A stretch of 64,000 bases of DNA from Halorhabdus rudnickae. Its GTDB lineage: Archaea; Halobacteriota; Halobacteria; Halobacteriales; Haloarculaceae. The position numbers were made by a program, and so were the translations under genes. Positions 58,366 through 64,000 of the stretch are shown one piece after another. The DNA is taken from assembly GCF_900880625.1 (NCBI RefSeq), contig NZ_CAAHFB010000005.1, positions 124,001 through 188,000 of the forward strand, given 5' to 3'. The notes beneath the pieces are model-generated. The model was not told the DNA's origin and made no database searches. It saw only the letters and a list, made by a program, of their open reading frames with translations. Within the stretch, counting starts at the first letter, position 1. Each line of letters opens with the position of its first letter.

Positions 58366-59259
58366 ATGAGCGAGTATCCGGAGGGTGCGGTTGCTCTGGT
58401 GGAGGCAGGGCGGGGGCATCACGACTTCCTCGAAGCCGTGAAGCCGCGGTATGCGATCATGAAGTACCACCACGCAAACCGGCTATTGAAGCGTGGGGAG
58501 ACGGCAGAGAGTTGGTTCCCCGAGGAAACGACTGTGATCACGTCGACGAACGTGATCGATAATCGGAACGCGCCGATCCCACTGGAGGACAATGGGCATC
58601 GACGCGGCGAGATCGACATTGTACGGGAATTTGAGCCGGATTTCCATATCCCGGCCGATCGGTCGGACTATCGGGACTTCGACGACGCAAAACGCTACGA
58701 GAAGACCAAGGAGTGCATGACCGGGACGGTCACCGTGGCGAATCATATTGCCGATCACGGCCTCGAGACGCGGGTGATCCCGTTCGTGAAAACGACGACG
58801 CCGGCGGAGCGAGAACTGTGCTACCGGACGATCGACCAGCTTGGGTACCCGTATGCAGCGGTGTACTGTAACCAGTACTTCAACGATGGCCGAGGCGTGT
58901 TGATCGACGAGCTCCTCGAGGACCTGGAGATGCTCGCCCGGGAGTCGAAGCGTGCGGTCGAGGTGACCGGTGATTCCCCGTTACGTTTGCTCACGGTGAG
59001 TCTCTTGTCGCCGAACGTGTTGGAGCGGGGCCCCGACGCGGTCGTCGCGGGCAGTGGGCAGATGGTCGGGACCGAGCGGGGCTGGCGAGAATCGATCAAG
59101 CCGAGGGTCCAAGAGGCCGACGAGATGCGCCGGGTGTACGCCGACGTCGAGGAGCGTGTAGCGGCGGCACTCCCCGATGCGAGCGTCGGCGAGGAACGGG
59201 TGCGCGACAACAGGGCCGAGGAGGGGCAAGAACAGCGCGCAGATCGTGCCGAGTCGTAA
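58366..59259 (+). CDS. Unknown protein, paralogue B of a duplicated family
   Basis: 297 residues, similar to paralogue A (56797-57753) over nearly its whole length but without the long Ser/Gly tail. The best conserved sections are ESWFPEETTVITST, REFEPDFHIPADRSDYRDF, ECMTGTVTVANHIAD, IPFVKTTTPAERELCYRTIDQLGYPYAAVY and LLSPNVLERGPDAVVAGSG. The conserved polar and aromatic residues in these loops (DRSDY, CMTGT, ERxLCYRT) are probably the active or binding site. A TIM barrel is suspected; substrate and reaction are unknown. It is translated after an intergenic hairpin, so expression may differ from A. Confidence 0.7.
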   Translation: MSEYPEGAVALVEAGRGHHDFLEAVKPRYAIMKYHHANRLLKRGETAESWFPEETTVITSTNVIDNRNAPIPLEDNGHRRGEIDIVREFEPDFHIPADRSDYRDFDDAKRYEKTKECMTGTVTVANHIADHGLETRVIPFVKTTTPAERELCYRTIDQLGYPYAAVYCNQYFNDGRGVLIDELLEDLEMLARESKRAVEVTGDSPLRLLTVSLLSPNVLERGPDAVVAGSGQMVGTERGWRESIKPRVQEADEMRRVYADVEERVAAALPDASVGEERVRDNRAEEGQEQRADRAES

Positions 59260-59427
59260 AGACGCCGGGATACACGTCTAACCCCCGGATCGATTTCTCG
59301 GCAGGATGCGCGGCTGTGAGAGCGGGCAGAGGTTTCGGACGATAGCGAGGCAGCATCGAACATCGATAAAATTGGGCGTGTATATCTGTTATCTAAGGTC
59401 GATGCGTCATCTATACTATATACATAC

Positions 59428-59502
59428 CAAACCTAACCACTACCGAAAGACTTTTTAGAATAGCACTCTATGAATGAAATGCGAAGGAGGTCACTACGGA
59501 TG
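59428..59502 (+). promoter_or_regulatory. Promoter/Shine-Dalgarno cassette 1
   Basis: CAAACCTAACCACTACCGAA, then a TATA-like TTTTTAGAA, CTCTATG, and AAGGAGGTCACTACGG directly before the ATG at 59500. It shares this order and most bases with the cassettes at 61458, 62169, 62591, 63479 and, on the minus strand, 61301-61377. Confidence 0.75.
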
Positions 59503-59811
59503 TCAGTCACTACCGCCACCGGTGGAGAGATGGAAAGCGAGGAAGAGAACCTGGCAGTCATCGAAGGTGGATCGACGTGGGAGTTCGCCGACGACGCCGA
59601 GGTTCCCAAACCGGCCCACCGGGAATTCGAAGTGACGGAAGTGCGGGTCATGGAAGACGGCAGCGTGAGCGTGACTGTCTCCTACGGGACCGACAACGAC
59701 GAACCCGATGAAGAGGTCGATGTCGAGGATATCCGGGAGAAGGAACGCGAGGGCAAGATCACTCGAACGAATACGGCCCACGAGGCGTGGAAGAACCGAA
59801 ACGCCGAGTGA
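59500..59811 (+). CDS. Small acidic protein, cassette gene 1
   Basis: 103 residues from the ATG at 59500, fixed by the AAGGAGGTCACTACGG leader just upstream; earlier in-frame ATGs lie inside the leader. The protein is acidic with a beta-type core (REFEVTEVRVMEDGSVSVTVSYG) and a charged helical end (DIREKEREGKITRTN). No family is recognised. It is the first of six genes sharing the same promoter cassette, so it belongs to a co-regulated set. Confidence 0.7.
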   Translation: MSVTTATGGEMESEEENLAVIEGGSTWEFADDAEVPKPAHREFEVTEVRVMEDGSVSVTVSYGTDNDEPDEEVDVEDIREKEREGKITRTNTAHEAWKNRNAE

Positions 59812-59908
59812 ATCAGGCCTTTCGGACGCTCTTCTGGCGGTTTTCTCCGATTCCAGTCATGTCAATTTGACAGCGTGGGTTTATTAGGGCCGAATGGCGA
59901 CCCTAGAT

Positions 59909-60586
59909 ATGAGCGCAAGAACAACCGGCACTGTCCCCCCCGGTGAACGCGAGAGTCACGGGGGGAACCGAACGCGTACCAGCCAAACGAACGGCAAATC
60001 TCACCAAACCGTGTTCAATCTCACTCAGGACACCTCCTGGACGGTCGTCAACGTGATCGGTGCGGATGAGCTCTCCCGGCGGAGTGTGCGCCAGCTGAAC
60101 GGCTACCACGATGGGATCGACAACCGGGGGAACTGGCAAGTTATCTCAAATCCTACGGACGACGTCGCTCTGTCGATCGTTCGAGACACGACGAAGTTCT
60201 CGGCGATCGAAACTCGGCAGTTTCGCCGAGATCTCCAGGAGACTCTCGTGGACGAACTGGGGAAGACTGAGGTCCTCCGGTTCAGCATGAGCGACGAGTA
60301 CGACGCCGAGATCATGGCCCAGATGATCACCTACATTTCCGACACCAAGAGTGTCGAAGGGGAGCACTGGGCTGGAGTCCGGGCCCAGTCTGACGAGAGT
60401 TTCGGTGTGTGGCTGGCGTGCGATCCGGGTAATCGCCGGCAGCTAACCCTGTCCGAAGCAGAGCCGTACCTGGAGACGATCGCCGAAGACACCGGGATCG
60501 AACCCCACTTCTGGGACAACGACGCCGGCGATATCACGCCAGGCCACTACCCGGACGCACTTGACCGCGAGATTATCGACGCGTAG
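59909..60586 (+). CDS. Hypothetical protein of 225 residues
   Basis: The ATG at 59909 is preferred over 59894 because a TTTATTA box at 59880-59886 is centred 26 nt upstream, giving a leaderless mRNA starting at this codon. The N-terminal 40 residues are Thr/Ser/Gly-rich. The rest has alternating strands and helices (TSWTVVNVIGADELSRRSVRQL, KTEVLRFSMSDEYDAEIMAQMI). It lacks the cassette promoter of its neighbours, so its control differs. Both sides of the gene carry AT-rich intergenic DNA. The function is unknown. Confidence 0.65.
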   Translation: MSARTTGTVPPGERESHGGNRTRTSQTNGKSHQTVFNLTQDTSWTVVNVIGADELSRRSVRQLNGYHDGIDNRGNWQVISNPTDDVALSIVRDTTKFSAIETRQFRRDLQETLVDELGKTEVLRFSMSDEYDAEIMAQMITYISDTKSVEGEHWAGVRAQSDESFGVWLACDPGNRRQLTLSEAEPYLETIAEDTGIEPHFWDNDAGDITPGHYPDALDREIIDA

Positions 60587-61186
60587 GGAAGCCGGCCGCT
60601 CTTTCCCCTACCGTTTGCTCGAGATCTCGACGTAGTCCACCGGACGATAGCTTATTCCATAATCTCAAATTGCGTAATAATCCGGAAGTGAGGCCATCTA
60701 CCGGATATGACAGTTTTAGATATAGTATAGAATAGAGAGGAGAGCGGTTAACTACCGGAATTAGAAGACAGAGAGCATAGAGATATATTCAAAACCAGGC
60801 CACCACCGAAGAACTTCTTAGAAATAAAGATTCAGTAGAGAGAGCCAAAGCAAATCAGATCACAATCAAGCCCGAGAAGGTCAAGACCGCCCAGAAAGAG
60901 AGAAGCGCCGTTTTTCTACCTACGGACGCAGGGATGGCCGTCACGGACGCGGAATTCAACCCTGGCCGTATGTAGAGAACGGCAACCTCGAACAATCTAG
61001 TGGGCCGTTCGAACGATCGGCAATTTTGGACGGGCGAAGGGCCGAAGGGAGGGGAGAACGAGCTCGAGTACGGCGACGGGGCCCAGACGACGTCAGGAGA
61101 CGCGGTCAACGTGTGGCCGGTACTGTCGATTAACTGGCCAGGGATCGCGCCAAGGGGTGCGCAGTGCGCCCTGGCGAGGAATCCCC
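60587..61186. other. 600-bp region without a convincing gene, with a decayed promoter cassette
   Basis: The left half is AT-rich with ACCGGA and TATAG repeats. 60791-60829 (AAAACCAGGCCACCACCGAA then CTTCTTAGAAAT) resembles the cassettes nearby but no Shine-Dalgarno sequence or start codon follows. A frame of about 40 codons after it, ending in GMAVTDAEFNPGRM and a stop, has no start codon. This looks like a relic of a cassette gene. Short ORFs in the right half have no supporting signals. Confidence 0.4.
60791..60829 (+). promoter_or_regulatory. Decayed promoter cassette
   Basis: AAAACCAGGCCACCACCGAA and ACTTCTTAGAAAT match the 5' half (BRE/TATA part) of the repeated cassettes, but CTCTATG and GGAGGTC are absent. 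It may be a degraded copy or the promoter of a short untranslated RNA. Confidence 0.4.
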
Positions 61187-61303
61187 TCAGAGCCAAAGGT
61201 GCAGCAGCGGGACCGCGTAGCCGACCAGGATCAGCATGAAGGCGAACGTGATCTTGAACTTCTGACTGTACGTCATTCCGTAACCGTAGCCGTGAGTTGC
61301 CAT
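61187..61303 (-). CDS. 38-residue membrane protein, cassette gene 2
   Basis: A short ORF read on the minus strand: start MATHGYGYGMTYSQKFK, then one hydrophobic helix (ITFAFMLILVGYAVPLLHLWL) to the stop. It is credible because the full cassette, including GAAACCTTTATTATT, CTCTATG and TAGGAGGTCACTC, precedes its ATG at 61303 in the correct orientation. It is a single-pass membrane peptide with a His/Tyr/Gly-rich N-terminus. The role is unknown; small membrane proteins in such sets may modulate transport or act as toxins or regulators. Confidence 0.75.
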   Translation of the reverse strand: MATHGYGYGMTYSQKFKITFAFMLILVGYAVPLLHLWL

Positions 61304-61377
61304 CTTTGAGTGACCTCCTAAGGCATCTAGTCCATAGAGCGGGTTAATAATAAAGGTTTCGGTAGCAATTGGGTTTT
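61301..61377 (-). promoter_or_regulatory. Promoter/Shine-Dalgarno cassette 2 (minus strand)
   Basis: Read on the minus strand: AAAACCCAATTGCTACCGAA, ACCTTTATTATTAACC, CGCTCTATGGACTAGATGCC, TTAGGAGGTCACTCAAAG then ATG. It is almost identical to cassette 5 at 62591-62664, including the untranslated CTCTATGGACTAGATGCCTT part, so a recent duplication is likely. Confidence 0.8.
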
Positions 61378-61457
61378 ACATAGAGAAGAATTAGATGATT
61401 TCTCGGATTGAGATGCCAGAGAGCCCTTACCTACAGTAACCTTATCACACCAATTCT

Positions 61458-61532
61458 AAACCCAATCGCTACCGAAACACTTATTATATCCCCACTCTAT
61501 GAACTAGATGCGTAAGGAGGTCACTACAGATG
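61458..61532 (+). promoter_or_regulatory. Promoter/Shine-Dalgarno cassette 3
   Basis: AAACCCAATCGCTACCGAAA, CACTTATTATATCC, CACTCTATGAACTAGATGCG, TAAGGAGGTCACTACAG then the ATG at 61530. It lies back to back with cassette 2, about 80 bp apart. Confidence 0.8.
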
Positions 61533-61991
61533 AGCGTTACCACATGCGTCCGGCCGGAAGAACTCGAAGAGCCCGACATCGAGGAACTGAAGGAGGACTT
61601 CACTCCGAAGCAGCGCGAGAACTGGGAAGAGCACGGAAAGCCGATTTTCGAGAACTTGGAGGACGAAACAGCGAAAAACTGGTTCCTCCGTCTCCAGCGA
61701 CCCAAGAAGCAGGGCTGCGGTATGATGGACCGCGATCACGTCAAGACCGGTGCCCCGGAGAAGTACCTTCGAGAGTCGATCAGCCAATTCGAACGACCGC
61801 GCCAGTCGTTCGGCAGCATGATCATGGCCTCGGTCGGGGTTGACGATGAACAGCGGGAGGAACTCGACGACGTCGCCGTGCGGATCGTCGCTGCAAAAGC
61901 CAAAGGCGGGATTCTCAGTGACATTCAGGTCCAGCGAATTCTCGAGGGGAACAAGCGGGTGGCAGAGATCTACGGGGTTGCGGACAGCTAA
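61530..61991 (+). CDS. Hypothetical helical protein, cassette gene 3
   Basis: 153 residues, start fixed by GGAGGTCACTACAG. Begins MSVTTCVRPEELEEPDIEEL. Its first residues (MSVTT) match those of cassette gene 1, so similarity may extend a few codons past the start. It has helical sections rich in charged residues and a C-terminal SDIQVQRILEGNKRVAEIYGV helix that could bind a partner or DNA. No domain is recognised. Expression should follow the other cassette genes. Confidence 0.7.
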   Translation: MSVTTCVRPEELEEPDIEELKEDFTPKQRENWEEHGKPIFENLEDETAKNWFLRLQRPKKQGCGMMDRDHVKTGAPEKYLRESISQFERPRQSFGSMIMASVGVDDEQREELDDVAVRIVAAKAKGGILSDIQVQRILEGNKRVAEIYGVADS

Positions 61992-62168
61992 CCCCCTTCT
62001 GATTTCTTCTGACGCCGCCAGGCTTCAAAATCGAAGCCAACCGAGCTCTGATCCCTTCTTCATTCCGCATCCTGAAACCCGACAATATTCCCTCGGTGGG
62101 ACTTCTAATAGCCAAATCAGAAATAAGATCAAGCTACATTCAGCAGCGCTCTTTGATAGAGTCAATCC

Positions 62169-62237
62169 AAACCTATTAGCTACCGAAAGATATATTAATA
62201 TGACACTCTACAAGACAATTGGAGGTCGCTACGAATG
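62169..62237 (+). promoter_or_regulatory. Promoter/Shine-Dalgarno cassette 4
   Basis: AAACCTATTAGCTACCGAAA, GATATATTAATATG, ACACTCTACAAGACAATT, GGAGGTCGCTACGA then the ATG at 62235. The CTCTA part is kept but the following GGACTAG section is changed. Confidence 0.75.
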
Positions 62238-62495
62238 CCAGAAAACGCAGTTGCGGCCGGTGCGAGAACTGAATTGAAAAACGCGATAGTAGGTAAGGCG
62301 AAGGTTTTCCACGCGGAAGTGAAGAAAGCACTCGACACGTCGACGTCTTGGGCTGCCGAACGATCGAATTTTCAGCTGGGGATCGCAGCCCTCGGAACAG
62401 CCGTTATCGCCAGCGGGACGAGCACGTCAGCACTGATCCTGGCCGGGATCGTTCTGATCACGAACGACCAGATCCAAAAGGGACGCTGGACCTGA
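62235..62495 (+). CDS. Small membrane protein, cassette gene 4
   Basis: 86 residues. The N-terminal half is helical and basic (ELKNAIVGKAKVFHAEVKKAL). The C-terminal half is one long or two short hydrophobic helices (FQLGIAALGTAVIASGTSTSALILAGIVLITN). The start is set by GGAGGTCGCTACGA. The Lys-rich amphipathic helix before a membrane segment would suit a membrane-associated regulator. No homologous family is recognised. Confidence 0.7.
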   Translation: MPENAVAAGARTELKNAIVGKAKVFHAEVKKALDTSTSWAAERSNFQLGIAALGTAVIASGTSTSALILAGIVLITNDQIQKGRWT

Positions 62496-62590
62496 AAAAC
62501 CTCGAGAACGCAAGCATAGAACGCGAACCGCCGGCGAATTTTCGCGGGAGTAGCACGAAGGCGTCAAACCGAGGAATCGATCAGCAATTC

Positions 62591-62664
62591 AAACCCAATT
62601 ACTACCGAAACATTTATTATTAACCCGCTCTATGGACTAGATGCCTTAGGAGGTCGCTACGATG
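62591..62664 (+). promoter_or_regulatory. Promoter/Shine-Dalgarno cassette 5
   Basis: AAACCCAATTACTACCGAAA, CATTTATTATTAACC, CGCTCTATGGACTAGATGCC, TTAGGAGGTCGCTACG then the ATG at 62662. This is the closest to a consensus of all copies. Confidence 0.8.
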
Positions 62665-63165
62665 AACGACCGATGTTACACCCCCGGGCCGGACGAAACG
62701 CTCACTGACATCCTTTCGGACGACGACGCCGTCGAGGAGATGCCGGCCGAACGTGTGAAGGAAGCATACGTTCGGATGAAACTCTTCGAGGTGGCCAAAG
62801 AGCGGTACCTCGAACCCAAGTACGGGCGTGAATCGATGGCTAACGACGACTACGATCGCCTGATGGACTTCCTGGAAGAGTGGGACGTCCAGGGCGTCCA
62901 GATGGCCCTCCAAGTGTACGCCGGCAAGGCCTACAGCCATGACTTCGTTCGGGACGTGAACGAAGGGGAGGTGACAAGGGAAGCGGCCCGGCGAGTGGTC
63001 GACCGGGTTTTCGACGAGATCACGAAAACCAGTATCGCCGAAGAGCGCCGTATCGAAGCGGTTCGGGACAGTCTGAAGAGCACCCTCCGGAGTTGTGGGA
63101 TGCCCCGCCCGAAAATCGCCCGTGCAGTCGTGCAGAACTGGAAAAGCGAACGGGCCCGGGAGTGA
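62662..63165 (+). CDS. Hypothetical helical protein, cassette gene 5
   Basis: 167 residues, start fixed by TTAGGAGGTCGCTACG. All-helical pattern: KEAYVRMKLFEVAKERYLEPKYG, YDRLMDFLEEWDVQGVQMALQVYAG, and a C-terminal KSTLRSCGMPRPKIARAVVQNWKSE that could be a helix-turn-helix-like DNA contact. No family is recognised. It may be a regulator in the cassette set. Confidence 0.7.
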   Translation: MNDRCYTPGPDETLTDILSDDDAVEEMPAERVKEAYVRMKLFEVAKERYLEPKYGRESMANDDYDRLMDFLEEWDVQGVQMALQVYAGKAYSHDFVRDVNEGEVTREAARRVVDRVFDEITKTSIAEERRIEAVRDSLKSTLRSCGMPRPKIARAVVQNWKSERARE

Positions 63166-63478
63166 CCGGTGGGTCGGTCGAAGCTATCCCCGCCAGCGAT
63201 CGCGAGCTCGTGGCCGTGGCTAGACTCTCGAGAATGCCGTGGTGAATCTTGGCAGCAATCCCGGCGTGAGTCGTCAGATTGGGCTATATACGACTTAGAT
63301 ACAGTAGATGAAATATAGCACGCACATCTTTCGGATACATCCGGTAAATCCAATCTGTTCTATAAAACCTATAATGTAGAGTGGTCCGATACATCTTATA
63401 CTGCCTCTACAGCATAGAAGGTAATTCTATCCTATGCTTCCTATACATCCTATAACGTACATGCTTTATATCTATACC
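63166..63478. other. AT-rich non-coding stretch with short repeats
   Basis: No credible gene. From 63290 on, CATCnnnTATA-type words recur (ACATCTTATACTG, ACATCCTATAACG, TACATCCGGTAAATCC), and the region is rich in TATA-like steps, much like 59370-59440 and 60640-60790. It may hold regulator sites that act on the cassette next to it. Confidence 0.4.
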
Positions 63479-63546
63479 AAACCCAGTTACTACCGAAGCA
63501 CTTATTATGGTATCGCTCTATGGTTCATACAGGAGGTCACACGATG
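63479..63546 (+). promoter_or_regulatory. Promoter/Shine-Dalgarno cassette 6
   Basis: AAACCCAGTTACTACCGAAG, CACTTATTATGG, TATCGCTCTATGGTTCATAC, AGGAGGTCACACG then the ATG at 63544. The TATA part and Shine-Dalgarno agree with the other copies. Confidence 0.8.
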
Positions 63547-64000
63547 GCTACAACTGGATTCGAGAACTCTCGAAAGGACGCTTACGTGTGCAAAGGGTGC
63601 GCGAACGATGCGAATCTGTCGACGTCGAACCTACGGACGGTCGAGGATTCTCAGTTCCGTCACGGCAACGGTGGGGGCCCGTGCGCTATCTGTGGCCTGG
63701 ACACGCTGGACACTCTCGCCCGGAAAGCCCTTCGAGGTCGAACGGAGCGCGACCTGGTGACGGTCGACAACCTCGAGGACGAGGTGGACAGGGTCGAGGC
63801 CGTCGCGAAGATCCTCGACGAGGCATACACCCACACTCGCGTTCGAATCGAGCTCGGCCCCGGTGAGACGCCGGAAAAGGCCGAGATAGCCCCGGGCGTC
63901 AGCATGGTCCAACACAGTGACGACGCCGACGAGACGCTTTACGTCGACATTCCCGAGGAGACGCCGGCCGGCGTCCGATCGAGGACCGACATGGTCCAGG
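63544..64000 (+). CDS. Zinc-ribbon-type protein, cassette gene 6 (3' end cut by window edge)
   Basis: The frame starts at 63544 directly after AGGAGGTCACACG and stays open to the end of the window (152 codons). It begins MATTGFENSRKDAYVCKGCA and has two knuckles, CKGC (residues 16-19) and CAIC, 35-40 residues apart, which would bind one zinc. A helical section (NLEDEVDRVEAVAKILDEAYT) and acidic strands follow. It may be a nucleic-acid-binding member of the cassette set. The C-terminus is unknown. Confidence 0.7.
   Translation, partial: MATTGFENSRKDAYVCKGCANDANLSTSNLRTVEDSQFRHGNGGGPCAICGLDTLDTLARKALRGRTERDLVTVDNLEDEVDRVEAVAKILDEAYTHTRVRIELGPGETPEKAEIAPGVSMVQHSDDADETLYVDIPEETPAGVRSRTDMVQ

Noticed and set aside
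56797-59259. Firm call of the paralogue pair as tRNA-guanine-transglycosylase/DpdA enzymes
   Set aside because: Only a strand/helix rhythm suggests this; the catalytic Asp motifs and zinc-binding cysteines of that family were not found.
61000-61239. 79-codon ORF overlapping the small membrane gene on the other strand
   Set aside because: No promoter or Shine-Dalgarno sequence; the opposite strand has a gene with a complete cassette.
1-64000. tRNA or rRNA genes and a tRNA attachment site for the integrase
   Set aside because: No cloverleaf-like sequence or rRNA motif was recognised by eye; a tRNAscan/Infernal run would be needed to be certain.

Overview
The window is haloarchaeal DNA (class Halobacteria), most likely part of a megaplasmid or a large integrated conjugative element. 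The evidence is a high and patchy GC content, strongly acidic proteins, Tat-type lipoproteins with a twin arginine followed by a lipobox, haloarchaeal insertion sequences, TATA-like boxes about 26 nt upstream of leaderless starts, and an Orc1/Cdc6 initiator. No rRNA, tRNA or core metabolic gene is visible. Both window edges cut through genes.

Layout. (1) 1-5.9 kb: maintenance region with a coiled-coil/winged-helix protein (cut at the left edge), a small winged-helix gene pair, a ParA-type ATPase with an acidic partner, an MC1-like chromatin protein fused to a zinc ribbon, and a kinase-like protein. (2) 5.9-16.2 kb: a three-gene operon of RecA-like protein, small protein and PolB2-like polymerase with an altered active site; then a small zinc-ribbon gene, a cytidine-deaminase-like gene, Orc1/Cdc6, a PIN-domain protein, and an SRAP-domain (abasic-site) protein. 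An intact 1304-bp IS5-like element with exact 17-bp inverted repeats and an 8-bp target duplication has split a lipoprotein gene here. (3) 16.2-24.9 kb: tyrosine recombinase, an IS4-like transposase, lipoproteins, an 84-bp perfect direct repeat, a beta-CASP metallo-beta-lactamase nuclease, and a TnpB element flanked by two matching hairpins. (4) 24.9-35.9 kb: a probable defence cassette of AbrB-like protein, DUF499-like ATPase, small protein, DUF1156-like DNA methyltransferase and PLD-SNF2 helicase. The first two thirds of the methyltransferase are clearly poorer in GC than its surroundings. (5) 35.9-54.3 kb: small DNA-binding proteins, a ribbon-helix-helix regulator, and a type IV secretion/conjugation operon: pilin-like protein, large surface protein, lipoprotein, VirB6/TrbL-like membrane protein, VirB3/VirB4-N-like protein, VirB4 ATPase, accessory protein and VirD4/TraG coupling ATPase. 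I found no relaxase in the window. (6) 54.3-59.3 kb: a winged-helix/coiled-coil protein facing an array of palindromic repeats, then about 1.1 kb without genes, rich in CAG and containing dispersed repeats, closed by a strong hairpin. An operon follows in which two paralogous unknown proteins flank an acidic protein. (7) 59.3-64 kb: small unknown genes, six of which have nearly the same promoter, leader and Shine-Dalgarno cassette in front of them, one on the opposite strand.

Together the genes suggest a self-maintaining conjugative replicon: partition and initiator genes for maintenance, a T4SS for transfer, a restriction-like system for defence or stabilisation, a DNA-damage-tolerance group (PolB2, RecA-like, SRAP, PIN), and a co-regulated set of small genes of unknown purpose. 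The most novel-looking signals are the repeated promoter/Shine-Dalgarno cassettes (59.4-63.5 kb) and the iteron plus CAG-rich non-coding block (55.2-56.6 kb).
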